Numbered from the stretch's first letter, positions 1 to 6,122 are shown. The stretch: 9,844 bases of DNA from Verrucomicrobiota bacterium (GCA_026398285.1 JAPLTI010000220.1:1-9844), one strand, 5' to 3'. Made by a program: numbers and translations. The notes: generated from the letters alone by a model not told the origin.

Positions 1-356
1 TCGCGATAAACCTCGGCGTCGCGCAAACGGAAATCCGCACTCAAGTCGATAACCCTCTTCCCAGCTTCCCAAAGCGGCACGGCATACTCCGCCGCAAGTC
101 CATGCGGAAGGGCGAGAAAGAAAAACTCCGCCCCGGAGCGAAGAAGCGAGTCCATCGCAGGTTCGCTGAATACCAGTTTGGAAAACTCCCCCACCCCGGA
201 GAGGCGCGGCAGCACTTCGCCTGCGGGCTTGCCCGCATGCTGGCGAGAGGTCACCGCAACAACTGAGACCGATGGATGCCTCGCCAGAATCGCGCAAAGC
301 TCCTCGCCGGAATATCCATTGGCACCAACGATCGCGACTGAAACCTTTCCACTCAT
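1..356 (-). CDS. argC: N-acetyl-gamma-glutamyl-phosphate reductase (ArgC), C-terminus outside window
   Basis: ArgC catalyses the NADPH-dependent reduction of N-acetylglutamyl phosphate to N-acetylglutamate semialdehyde, the third step of arginine synthesis in the cytoplasm. About 118 N-terminal residues are visible. They open with MSGKVSVAIVGANGYSGEE, the glycine-rich NAD(P)-binding start typical of the family. Further on are VVAVTSRQHAGK, FFFLALPHGLAAEY and VIDLSADFRLRD, which match the conserved ArgC blocks. The catalytic cysteine lies beyond the window edge, so activity cannot be judged. The start is the ATG whose complement is at 354-356, just before the nucleotide-binding strand as expected. 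The gene begins 5 bp after the gltX stop on the same strand, so the two are probably cotranscribed. No strong Shine-Dalgarno sequence precedes it. Confidence 0.95.
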   Translation of the reverse strand, partial: MSGKVSVAIVGANGYSGEELCAILARHPSVSVVAVTSRQHAGKPAGEVLPRLSGVGEFSKLVFSEPAMDSLLRSGAEFFFLALPHGLAAEYAVPLWEAGKRVIDLSADFRLRDAEVYR

Positions 357-361
357 AGAAA

Positions 362-1657
362 TCAGGCCGCAGCCATCGAGGCAGCACGCGCGAAGCGGGC
401 CAGCGTGCGCTCCTTGCCAAGCACCACAAACATTTCATAAAGGCCAGGGCCAACCGAGCGACCGCTTACAGCGACGCGGGCAGGATGAACCAGCTCGCCG
501 GTTTTGACTCCGAGAGTGGTGGCCGTTTCCCTCAGCGCGGCCTCGAGAGAAGCGTGAGACCAATCCTCAAGCTTCGTCAGCGCGGCGATCAACGCCTGCA
601 GACGCCCCGCCGCACCCGCTTTTTTCAAACTTTTTTCGACGGCTTCGGGATCAAAAGCGAACTCCTCCGTGAAGAGGAATCCGATCCAGTCCGGCACATC
701 GCTGAGGTGCTTGACCTTCGGTTTCACAATCGTGAGCGCCGCCAGAAGCGCTGCCTCCGACCCATAGGCAATGCCCGCTTTTTCCACGAAAGGCTTCGCC
801 AATTCCACAAAACGGTCGAAGCCCATCGAGAGAATATGCTGACCGTTCAGCCAAAAACATTTATCAAGATCGAATATGGCGTTGCGGCGATTGATTTTAT
901 CGATGTCGAACAGCGCCAGGATTTCCTCCATGGTGAGTTTTTCACGATTCTCGCCGGGAGACCATCCGAGCAGGCAGAGATAGTTTGCCACCGCTTCGGG
1001 AGCGTAGCCGTGCTCCATGAAGTAGGTAATGCTCGAACCGCCATCACGCTTGCTCAGCTTTTTGCCCTCGTGATTCAAAATGAGCGGAATGTGGCCGAAG
1101 ACCGGGGGCTTCTCGCCAAGCGCATTGTAAAGCTCGATGTGCTTGGGCGTATTGGAAAGGTGATCCTCTCCGCGGATCACATGCGTGAGCTTCATTTCAA
1201 TGTCGTCCACCACATTCACAAAATGGAAAATAAAAGATCCATCCGGACGCCGGATCGTCATGTCCGGGTGCGTCGCTGGATTTGACATGTCGAACTCAAT
1301 ACGCCCGCAGACCATATCCTCAAGAACCACCGGCTTGCGCGGCGAACGAAAGCGAATCGATCCGCCATCCTCATACACATGTCCAGCATAAATCTGCGAC
1401 CGCTCGCTCTGGCGATAAGGACCATAATCACCGCCCATGTCCGGACCCTCATCCCAATCGAGACCCAGCCATTTCAGTCCATCATAAATAACCTGATGCG
1501 CCTCCGCCGTGTTGCGTTTCTCATCCGTGTCTTCAATCCGGAGAATAAACTTCCCCCCATGTCGGCGGGCGTAGAGCCAGTTGAAAAGAGCCGTGCGAGC
1601 CCCTCCCACATGAAGATAACCAGTCGGTGAAGGAGCAAATCGTGTGCGAACAGTCAT
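362..1657 (-). CDS. gltX: Glutamate--tRNA ligase (glutamyl-tRNA synthetase), 431 aa
   Basis: This class I aminoacyl-tRNA synthetase charges tRNA-Glu (and possibly tRNA-Gln, where the amidotransferase route is used). The protein begins MTVRTRFAPSPTGYLHVGGA, carrying the HIGH-type signature. It continues with FILRIEDTDEKR, the HVIRGEDHLSNTPKHIELY block, and KKLSKRDGG, the KMSKS-type loop. The C-terminal anticodon-binding half ends in a normal-looking HPARVAVSGRSVGPGLYEM block. The open frame extends upstream to 1792, but that extension only translates the palindrome at 1721-1756, and the family start is MTVRTRFAPSPTG, so I place the start at 1657. At 431 residues it is shorter than the usual 465-500. 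Part of the shortfall lies between IYAGHV and YEDGGSIRFR, where related proteins as I recall them have an extra helix of about ten residues. Both active-site motifs are present, so I expect a working enzyme. argC follows after 5 bp. Confidence 0.95.
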   Translation of the reverse strand: MTVRTRFAPSPTGYLHVGGARTALFNWLYARRHGGKFILRIEDTDEKRNTAEAHQVIYDGLKWLGLDWDEGPDMGGDYGPYRQSERSQIYAGHVYEDGGSIRFRSPRKPVVLEDMVCGRIEFDMSNPATHPDMTIRRPDGSFIFHFVNVVDDIEMKLTHVIRGEDHLSNTPKHIELYNALGEKPPVFGHIPLILNHEGKKLSKRDGGSSITYFMEHGYAPEAVANYLCLLGWSPGENREKLTMEEILALFDIDKINRRNAIFDLDKCFWLNGQHILSMGFDRFVELAKPFVEKAGIAYGSEAALLAALTIVKPKVKHLSDVPDWIGFLFTEEFAFDPEAVEKSLKKAGAAGRLQALIAALTKLEDWSHASLEAALRETATTLGVKTGELVHPARVAVSGRSVGPGLYEMFVVLGKERTLARFARAASMAAA

Positions 1658-1720
1658 CCGCACACGAAAAGGGATTTCACACGGGAACTCAAGAGAGGAA
1701 AAAAGCATACCGCAGGGGTG

Positions 1721-1756
1721 AACCAAAAATTTGGACGATCGTCCAAATTTTTGGTT
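1721..1756. repeat. Palindromic element copy 1 (perfect, 18-bp arms)
   Basis: The left arm AACCAAAAATTTGGACGA (1721-1738) is followed without a spacer by its exact reverse complement (1739-1756), giving a perfect 36-bp palindrome centred on CGATCG. The symmetry stops at both ends: 1720 G faces 1757 T. It lies 63 bp upstream of the gltX start and 34 bp upstream of the ATG of the PaaX-like gene, in their divergent intergenic region. It could act there as an operator, as a cruciform or hairpin in either transcript, or simply as a copy of a dispersed repeat. Related copies lie at 2614-2649 and 2725-2760. Confidence 0.97.
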
Positions 1757-1790
1757 TGCGCGTCCGGCGCCGAATGCTACTCCACGCGGC
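1757..1790 (+). promoter_or_regulatory. Leader of the PaaX-like gene with a weak promoter candidate
   Basis: The right end of palindrome 1 supplies TTGGTT (1751-1756), and TGCTAC (1775-1780) follows after an 18-bp spacer. Together they form a weak sigma70-like candidate that would overlap the palindrome. No convincing Shine-Dalgarno sequence precedes the ATG at 1791. The match is poor and I give it only as a hypothesis. If real, a protein bound to the palindrome would block the -35 region. Confidence 0.2.
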
Positions 1791-2552
1791 ATGAAGCCAA
1801 AGACGGAGTTATTTCTCTATACCTTGATGTGGGGCCTGAACATCATGGCGCGCCCCACATTTCGCTCGATGGACCAATCCTTCGAAGGCTGGGCCTGGAG
1901 GCACGGACTCTTGAGACGGATTCATCGCCTCGAGAACGAGGGGCTTATTTCACTCGATGAGAGCGTCGGAGAAAAAACAATCACCCTGACGCAAAAGGGA
2001 AAACTCCTCGCCCTCGGCGGGCTAGACCCCGATGCGTTGTGGAACTCCAAATGGGACGGCAAGTGGAGGATCATCACCTTCGATCTCCCCGAGTCGCAAC
2101 GCAAAGCCAGGCACGATCTCAGGCTCACCCTGCGCCACCAAAACTTCGGTTGCCTCCAACGCAGCATCTGGATCACCCCCCATCAACTGGATGCGAGCCT
2201 TCGTCAAAAAGGACTCCAGCTTAAAAGCCAAAAAGGATTCGCCATCATCGAGGGCGTTTTCCTCGGAGGCGCAGGCAACGAATCAATTGTCAAAAGCGCA
2301 TGGGACTTCGCCAAGATCAACAAACTCTACACGCGCCACGCCGAACTCCTCAAAATCGCGCCCAAACAAAAATGCACCGAGGCGGAGTTCAACGAATGGG
2401 CATCCGAGGAATTGAAACTCTGGCACGAAATCCTGCACAGAGACCCGTTCCTCCCCCTCCAACTTCTTCCCAACGGCTACAAAGGCATCAAAGCCAGGGA
2501 TGAAAGACTGAAGGTGCTCGGCACCCTCAAAAACCTCTTCATAGAAAAGTAG
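1791..2552 (+). CDS. PaaX-family protein: winged-helix N-terminus plus Cas2-like middle domain, 253 aa
   Basis: The N-terminal part (about residues 1-80) looks like a winged helix, with LLRRIHRLENEGLISLDES as recognition helix and wing and KTITLTQKGK after it. Residues 88-130 begin WDGKWRIITFDLPESQRKAR and continue through LRLTLRHQNFGCLQRSIWI. This is the PaaX middle domain, whose pattern mirrors Cas2 (VxYDIxDxxRRxK...GxxxQxSVF), and Asp98 sits where Cas2 carries its metal-binding aspartate. The end has the PaaX-like DPFLPLQLLPNGYKGIKA block at about 218-235. Classical PaaX is a repressor of phenylacetate degradation and is around 300 residues long; no phenylacetate genes are visible here, so that name should not be taken as function. 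I chose ATG 1791 over an upstream TTG at 1731 because the extra 20 residues only translate the palindrome. The gene is flanked by three copies of that palindrome. It may be a DNA-binding regulator or a nuclease-like partner of the repeats. Confidence 0.85.
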   Translation: MKPKTELFLYTLMWGLNIMARPTFRSMDQSFEGWAWRHGLLRRIHRLENEGLISLDESVGEKTITLTQKGKLLALGGLDPDALWNSKWDGKWRIITFDLPESQRKARHDLRLTLRHQNFGCLQRSIWITPHQLDASLRQKGLQLKSQKGFAIIEGVFLGGAGNESIVKSAWDFAKINKLYTRHAELLKIAPKQKCTEAEFNEWASEELKLWHEILHRDPFLPLQLLPNGYKGIKARDERLKVLGTLKNLFIEK

Positions 2553-3555
2553 AGCCCTTCCCTGCACTCAGAAATCTACCCCCACCTTTCAGCCACTCCA
2601 GTGACCAAGCATGAACCAAAAATTTGAACGATCGTCCAAATTTTTGGTCGCCATGGAATCGTGATCTGGTCTGCATCTGAAGGGAAATATGCGGTTTTTT
2701 TGAGACTTGCTTACGGTTTTTATAAACCAACTTTTTGGACGATCGTCCAAAATTTTGGTCGTGAGGATGGGAGCGGCGCAGGCGTTGGGTGCGGCGGTTA
2801 ATTTTTTTCGAAGTGGTCCCAGCCGCCGGGCCAGTTGGGAGGGGCGGGTTGAGGGGGCGTGAGGGTGCCGATGGGGGTGAGGCGGGTTTGTCGGGGTTGA
2901 TTTCAAATCCACATCCGCTGGCTCTGGCGAGGCGGGGGAGGTCGGTGCCGAGTCCGTCGCTGATATCCATCATGGCGGAGGGGTGGATGTTTTTTGCGAG
3001 CCATTGGCCTTCTTGGAGCCGGGGGGTAAAGTTGAGGTGGTGGCCTGCGATGGAGCCGCCGAGTTGTCCTGTGACGAAGAGCAGATCGCCTGGTTTTCCG
3101 CCCGAGCGCGTGAGCAGGTGCTTGGAGTCGATGTGTCCGGTGAGCATGACCGAGACGGCTATGCCGTGTTTTTGGCGGGACATTTCGCCGCCGGCGATGG
3201 TGACGCCAAAGCGGCGTGCGGCGCGGCCAAGTCCACGGTAGAATTTTTTCCAATAGTTGGAATCGAGGTCGGGAGGCGAAAAGAAGGTGATGAGGGCTTG
3301 AGCAGGGGTGCCTCCCATGGCTGCGATATCGCTCAGAGGACGGCAGAGGGCCTTCCAACCGACTTTGGCGGGATCATGCGAACGGAGAAAATGAACATCC
3401 TCTGCGATGCAATCCGTTTTGAGCAGAATGAGTGTGCCGGGTTTTCCGCACTTGATGGCGGCGCAGTCGTCACCCGGGCCGAGCGGTTGATCCTGCGGAA
3501 CGGGCACGAGGCGCAGGAGTTCGTGGAGCAGTTTGTCCTCGGTGCAGAGTTTCAT
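2539..3555 (-). CDS. thiL: Thiamine-monophosphate kinase ThiL, C-terminal core lost, probably non-functional
   Basis: ThiL phosphorylates thiamine monophosphate to thiamine diphosphate in the cytoplasm. Residues 1-223 look normal: LGPGDDCAAI (ATP/metal site, Asp29-Asp30), ALCRPLSDIAAMGGTPAQAL, VTIAGGEMSR, and MMDISDGLGTDLPRLARASG near 196-214. After FEINPDK (Lys223, codon at 2887-2889) the frame turns into a proline/arginine-rich tail that reads through palindromes 3 and 2 and stops at 2539. The GGEDYELLF-type block expected in the C-terminal domain is absent. A plausible true C-terminus survives in another frame at 2798-2890. I therefore read this as an internal deletion of roughly 60 codons with a frameshift. 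The start at 3555 is chosen because it overlaps the stop of the upstream protease gene as ATGA; a start at 3573 is also open. The open tail overlaps the 3' end of the PaaX-like gene by 14 bp, another sign that it is not native. Confidence 0.8.
   Translation of the reverse strand: MKLCTEDKLLHELLRLVPVPQDQPLGPGDDCAAIKCGKPGTLILLKTDCIAEDVHFLRSHDPAKVGWKALCRPLSDIAAMGGTPAQALITFFSPPDLDSNYWKKFYRGLGRAARRFGVTIAGGEMSRQKHGIAVSVMLTGHIDSKHLLTRSGGKPGDLLFVTGQLGGSIAGHHLNFTPRLQEGQWLAKNIHPSAMMDISDGLGTDLPRLARASGCGFEINPDKPASPPSAPSRPLNPPLPTGPAAGTTSKKINRRTQRLRRSHPHDQNFGRSSKKLVYKNRKQVSKKPHISLQMQTRSRFHGDQKFGRSFKFLVHAWSLEWLKGGGRFLSAGKGSTFL
2614..2649. repeat. Palindromic element copy 2 (two mismatched pairs)
   Basis: The left arm AACCAAAAATTTGAACGA (2614-2631) faces TCGTCCAAATTTTTGGTC (2632-2649). 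It differs from a perfect palindrome at two pairs, 2614/2649 and 2627/2636, both A opposite C. In RNA copied from the minus strand these pairs become G-U wobbles. The centre CGATCG is unchanged. It lies 61 bp after the stop of the PaaX-like gene. Confidence 0.95.
2725..2760. repeat. Palindromic element copy 3 (three mismatched pairs)
   Basis: The left arm AACCAACTTTTTGGACGA (2725-2742) faces TCGTCCAAAATTTTGGTC (2743-2760). Mismatched pairs are 2725/2760 (A-C), 2731/2754 (C-T) and 2732/2753 (T-T). The inner 20 bp from 2733 to 2752 are perfect and contain CGATCG. It begins 37 bp beyond the relic thiL stop, reading on the minus strand. Copies 2 and 3 share the A...C end bases, so they look like copies in the same orientation. 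Confidence 0.93.
2798..2890 (-). pseudogene. thiL: Out-of-frame relic of the ThiL C-terminus
   Basis: One base out of register with the main thiL frame, the minus strand reads QTRLTPIGTLTPP, then QPAPP, then NWPGGWDHFEKN and a TAA stop at 2798-2800. The pattern of a strand with TxIGxLT, a proline-rich linker and a terminal GGWDHF-type end resembles the C-termini of bacterial ThiL proteins. It has no start of its own. The join with the main frame falls inside a C-rich stretch around 2885-2900, where short repeated runs could have allowed slippage or deletion. The alternative is chance coding in a C-rich frame, but the match in position and character argues against it. Confidence 0.65.
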
Positions 3556-4337
3556 TTCATGAGATCGGGCCATTGAAGTGTGCCGTAGATGCTGAGTCCA
3601 TTGAAGGCGGCGTGCAGGAGTATGGGAGCCCAGAGCGAGCCTGTCTTCTCATACAAAAGTGAGAGACCCACAGCCAGAATGACCAATCCGGCAAGCGATG
3701 GGATGTGTCCATGGATGAGAGCAAACAATACAGAGGTGACGCCAATGGCCACAAACCTTCCGCCGGTCTGCCTGAGAAAGCCGTAGAGACATCCTCGAAA
3801 GATGAGTTCCTCGGTGAGGGGCGCTGCAACGACGGCGATTAAAATGACAGAAAGGCGATCGCGGAGGCTCTGGTGTTCGATAAGGAAGGAAACAATCGGC
3901 TGGGGTTCGGTTTGAGGTCCGGACAACGAATATCCGACCCACTGGGCTGCGTAGATCGGCGGGAGGACTAGAGCCAGACACAAGACAACGGCAACGAGTC
4001 CCTGACGCCAGGAAATCCAGCGCAGACCGAATGCGTCGATGGGATTCATGTTTCGAAAAACAAGAAATCCGACGACGAAGAGAATGATCGATGCGTATAG
4101 CCCAAGCGCGGACTCGATGGCCTTCAGGTCGATACGACCGGGCGGGCCTGTGAACGATGGAATGGCCATCAGAAGAAAAAAAAGCACGACGCCTGCTGTG
4201 AGCAGGGATTCCGGCCATTTCCAAACTTGCGTGGGGAAGGAATCCCCATGTGCCAAAGCCGACCTCGCGGCTTGCGAAGCCACCTTCAGGTAGATGAGCC
4301 CGAGGAGGAGCAGGATGACGATTTTCAGAGACTCCAT
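3552..4337 (-). CDS. CPBP-family intramembrane metalloprotease (Abi/CAAX-prenyl-protease type), 261 aa
   Basis: This is an integral membrane protein with a hydrophobic N-terminal segment (residues 5-20) and further segments near 47-60, 78-95, 113-132, 162-175, 196-210 and 214-228. The CPBP signature is complete. TEELIFRG carries Glu176, Glu177 and Arg181, FALIHG carries His209, and HAAFNG carries His242 and Asn246. Family members cleave within membranes; bacterial ones have been linked to peptide maturation, bacteriocin immunity or regulation, and the substrate cannot be told from sequence. Here it sits between pyrG (49 bp upstream) and thiL (4-bp ATGA overlap), so it is probably cotranscribed with housekeeping genes rather than part of a bacteriocin locus. 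The start is the only ATG before the first membrane segment; an AAAGGG stretch lies about 12 bases upstream. Confidence 0.9.
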   Translation of the reverse strand: MESLKIVILLLLGLIYLKVASQAARSALAHGDSFPTQVWKWPESLLTAGVVLFFLLMAIPSFTGPPGRIDLKAIESALGLYASIILFVVGFLVFRNMNPIDAFGLRWISWRQGLVAVVLCLALVLPPIYAAQWVGYSLSGPQTEPQPIVSFLIEHQSLRDRLSVILIAVVAAPLTEELIFRGCLYGFLRQTGGRFVAIGVTSVLFALIHGHIPSLAGLVILAVGLSLLYEKTGSLWAPILLHAAFNGLSIYGTLQWPDLMK

Positions 4338-4386
4338 GGTCAGATGATACCCTTTGATTCAGCGACCCCGGGCAGCCAAGGTGCGG

Positions 4387-5988
4387 TCACTCCTCGTTTG
4401 CGAGGGAGGCAGTGATGAAGGCCTTGAAGAGCGGATGTGGCGCGTTGGGTTTGGATTGGAACTCGGGATGGTATTGGCAGGCCAGATACCAGGGGTGGTT
4501 CTTGAGTTCCACCAACTCGACCAGGTTGCCGTCGGGTGATGTTCCAGAAATGACGAAGCCTTTTTCTTCAAGGAGCTGGCGGTATTTCATGTTGAACTCG
4601 TAGCGATGGCGATGGCGCTCGGAGGCTTCGAGTTTTCCATAGACCTGATGGGCGTGGGAGCCCTCGAGGAATTTGGTCTGCCAGGTGCCAAGCCGCATGG
4701 ACCCTCCCTTGTCGGTGACATCTTTCTGCTCCTCAAGGATAGCGATGACGGGATTTTTTGTATCGGGGTCGAACTCGGTGCTATTGGCGTCTTCGAGGCC
4801 GCAGACATTGCGGGCGAATTCGATGGTGGCCACCTGCATTCCAAGGCAGAGCCCAAGAAAAGGTGTGCGGGACTCGCGGGCATAGCGGGCGGCTTTGATT
4901 TTGCCTTCGACGCCACGGTCGCCGAAGCCGCCGGGAACAAGAACACCGGCGACGCCTTGCAGATACTTCTCAGCGCCCTCGACCTCGATGTCCTCGGCGT
5001 CCACAAGCACCATGTCGATACCGCAGTCGTTGGCGGCTCCGGCATGGGTGAGAGATTCGTAGATGCTCTTATAGGCATCCTGAAGCTCGATGTATTTTCC
5101 AACAATCGCGATGCGGACGCGTTTCTTGGGGGAGATTACGCGTTGAACAAAGCGCTTCCAGTCGGTGAGGTTGGGTTCTTTGGTTTGGAGATTGAGAAGG
5201 CGGCAGACTGTCGAATCGAGCCCTTCTTCGCGAAGGTTTAAGGGCGCTTCGTAGATGGTGTGGTCAACATCACCCGCTTCCACCACGGCATCCAGCGGCA
5301 CATTACAAAAGAGGGATAATTTCTGGCGGACATCCTCATCCAGCGGCATCTCGGTGCGGCAAATGAGGACCTGTGGTTGAAGGCCGATCTCGCGAAGTTT
5401 GGCGATACTTTGCTGGGTGGGCTTGGTTTTGAGTTCACCCGCCGCCTTGATGAATGGCACGAGAGTGACATGCATGATGATTGCGTTGCCTGTGCCCGCT
5501 TCGAGAATGAATTGGCGGATGGCTTCGAGGAAAGGAAGCCCCTCGATGTCGCCAGTGGTGCCGCCAATTTCAGTAATGACGATATCCGCTCCGGAGTTCA
5601 CGCCCACTTCGCGAATGCGGGCTTTGATTTCATCGGTGATGTGAGGGATGACCTGAACGGTCTTGCCGAGGTAGTCGCCACGGCGTTCCTTTGCGAGGAC
5701 GGTCTCGTAGACTTGGCCGCTGGTGAGGTTATTGGAGCGAGTGAGGACGCAATTCGTGAAGCGCTCGTAGTGTCCGAGGTCGAGGTCGGTCTCCGCGCCG
5801 TCAGCCAAAACATAGACCTCACCGTGCTGGAAAGGATTCATCGTGCCGGGATCGACATTGAGGTAGGGGTCGAGTTTTTGGAGAACGACTTTGAGACCCC
5901 GCAGTTCCAGCAGCGTGCCGAGTGATGCCGCCGCCAACCCTTTTCCCAGAGAACTCACAACACCGCCGGTCACGAAAATATACTTCAT
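4387..5988 (-). CDS. pyrG: CTP synthase (glutamine hydrolysing), 533 aa
   Basis: PyrG makes CTP from UTP, ATP and glutamine, the last step of pyrimidine nucleotide synthesis. The synthetase domain opens MKYIFVTGGVVSSLGKGLAA, including the P-loop lysine (Lys16). It continues with DPYLNVDPGTMNPFQHGEV, GAETDLDLGHYERF and EIGGTTGDIEGLPFLEAIRQ. A linker near 285-295 leads to a class I glutamine amidotransferase domain with VPGGFGDRG, the nucleophile Cys381 in FLGLCLGMQ, and the His507/Glu509 pair in YHPEF. Length is normal for the family and no motif is missing. One small peculiarity is VLADGAETD, where VTDDGAETD is common. It is the first gene of the probable pyrG-protease-thiL operon and is transcribed away from queH. 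Confidence 0.97.
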   Translation of the reverse strand: MKYIFVTGGVVSSLGKGLAAASLGTLLELRGLKVVLQKLDPYLNVDPGTMNPFQHGEVYVLADGAETDLDLGHYERFTNCVLTRSNNLTSGQVYETVLAKERRGDYLGKTVQVIPHITDEIKARIREVGVNSGADIVITEIGGTTGDIEGLPFLEAIRQFILEAGTGNAIIMHVTLVPFIKAAGELKTKPTQQSIAKLREIGLQPQVLICRTEMPLDEDVRQKLSLFCNVPLDAVVEAGDVDHTIYEAPLNLREEGLDSTVCRLLNLQTKEPNLTDWKRFVQRVISPKKRVRIAIVGKYIELQDAYKSIYESLTHAGAANDCGIDMVLVDAEDIEVEGAEKYLQGVAGVLVPGGFGDRGVEGKIKAARYARESRTPFLGLCLGMQVATIEFARNVCGLEDANSTEFDPDTKNPVIAILEEQKDVTDKGGSMRLGTWQTKFLEGSHAHQVYGKLEASERHRHRYEFNMKYRQLLEEKGFVISGTSPDGNLVELVELKNHPWYLACQYHPEFQSKPNAPHPLFKAFITASLANEE

Positions 5989-6122
5989 GGGTGGGAAGCT
6001 TATCCGCTCCGAGTGGAAAATCCAGCCTCCCGATTGGTGGGCGTTATTTGGATTTGACTTCGAGAAACCCAGAGCGCTGGCGGCTTGTCAAATCCGCTGC
6101 AATCTTGGAGTAAAGAGTCCCT
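5989..6122. promoter_or_regulatory. Divergent intergenic region between pyrG and queH
   Basis: These 134 bp must hold the promoters of both pyrG (minus) and queH (plus). A TTGACA-like -35 candidate for pyrG lies on the minus strand at 6086-6091, overlapping a TTGTCA on the plus strand at 6085-6090, but I find no good -10 partner for either. For queH, GGAG at 6107-6110 and AAAGAG at 6112-6117 are weak ribosome-binding candidates. No leader hairpin or riboswitch was recognised. Confidence 0.35.

Larger units (their letters stand above)
2553..2797. other. Convergent intergenic region holding two palindromes
   Basis: About 245 bp separate the stop of the PaaX-like gene from the relic thiL stop at 2798-2800. 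The region holds palindrome copies 2 and 3, with 75 bp between them, and no gene that I can support. An open frame on the minus strand does cross it, but its translation is mainly the palindromes and low-complexity sequence. I see no classical GC-rich hairpin followed by a T-run, although either palindrome could serve as a terminator or RNA-stabilising hairpin for the two converging transcripts. Confidence 0.6.

Noticed and set aside
485..1285. Long plus-strand open frame of 266 codons opposite gltX
   Set aside because: It is antisense to a clearly recognisable synthetase, and its translation is rich in Arg, Gln and His with no family pattern; it is a shadow of codon bias.
1658..1792. N-terminal extension of GltX to 1792
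   Set aside because: The added 45 residues mainly translate palindrome 1 and its flanks, and the family begins at MTVRTRFAPSPTG.
1721..2760. CRISPR array made of the three palindromes
   Set aside because: Spacings are very unequal (857 and 75 bp between copies), there are only three copies and a gene lies between them, so this is not a CRISPR array despite the Cas2-like domain.
1721..2760. Insertion sequence or composite transposon with the palindromes as terminal repeats
   Set aside because: No target-site duplication was seen flanking the copies and the gene has no transposase motif. A palindrome-associated element remains possible but not an ordinary IS.
2614..2760. Palindromes 2 and 3 as intrinsic terminators
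   Set aside because: The stems are AT-rich and no T-run follows them directly on either strand. A termination role is possible but not supported enough to annotate.
2983..3576. Plus-strand open frame of 197 codons opposite thiL
   Set aside because: It is fully antisense to the conserved part of ThiL and has no recognisable domain.
4606..5925. Plus-strand open frames of 211 and 182 codons opposite pyrG
   Set aside because: They are shadows of an intact CTP synthase.
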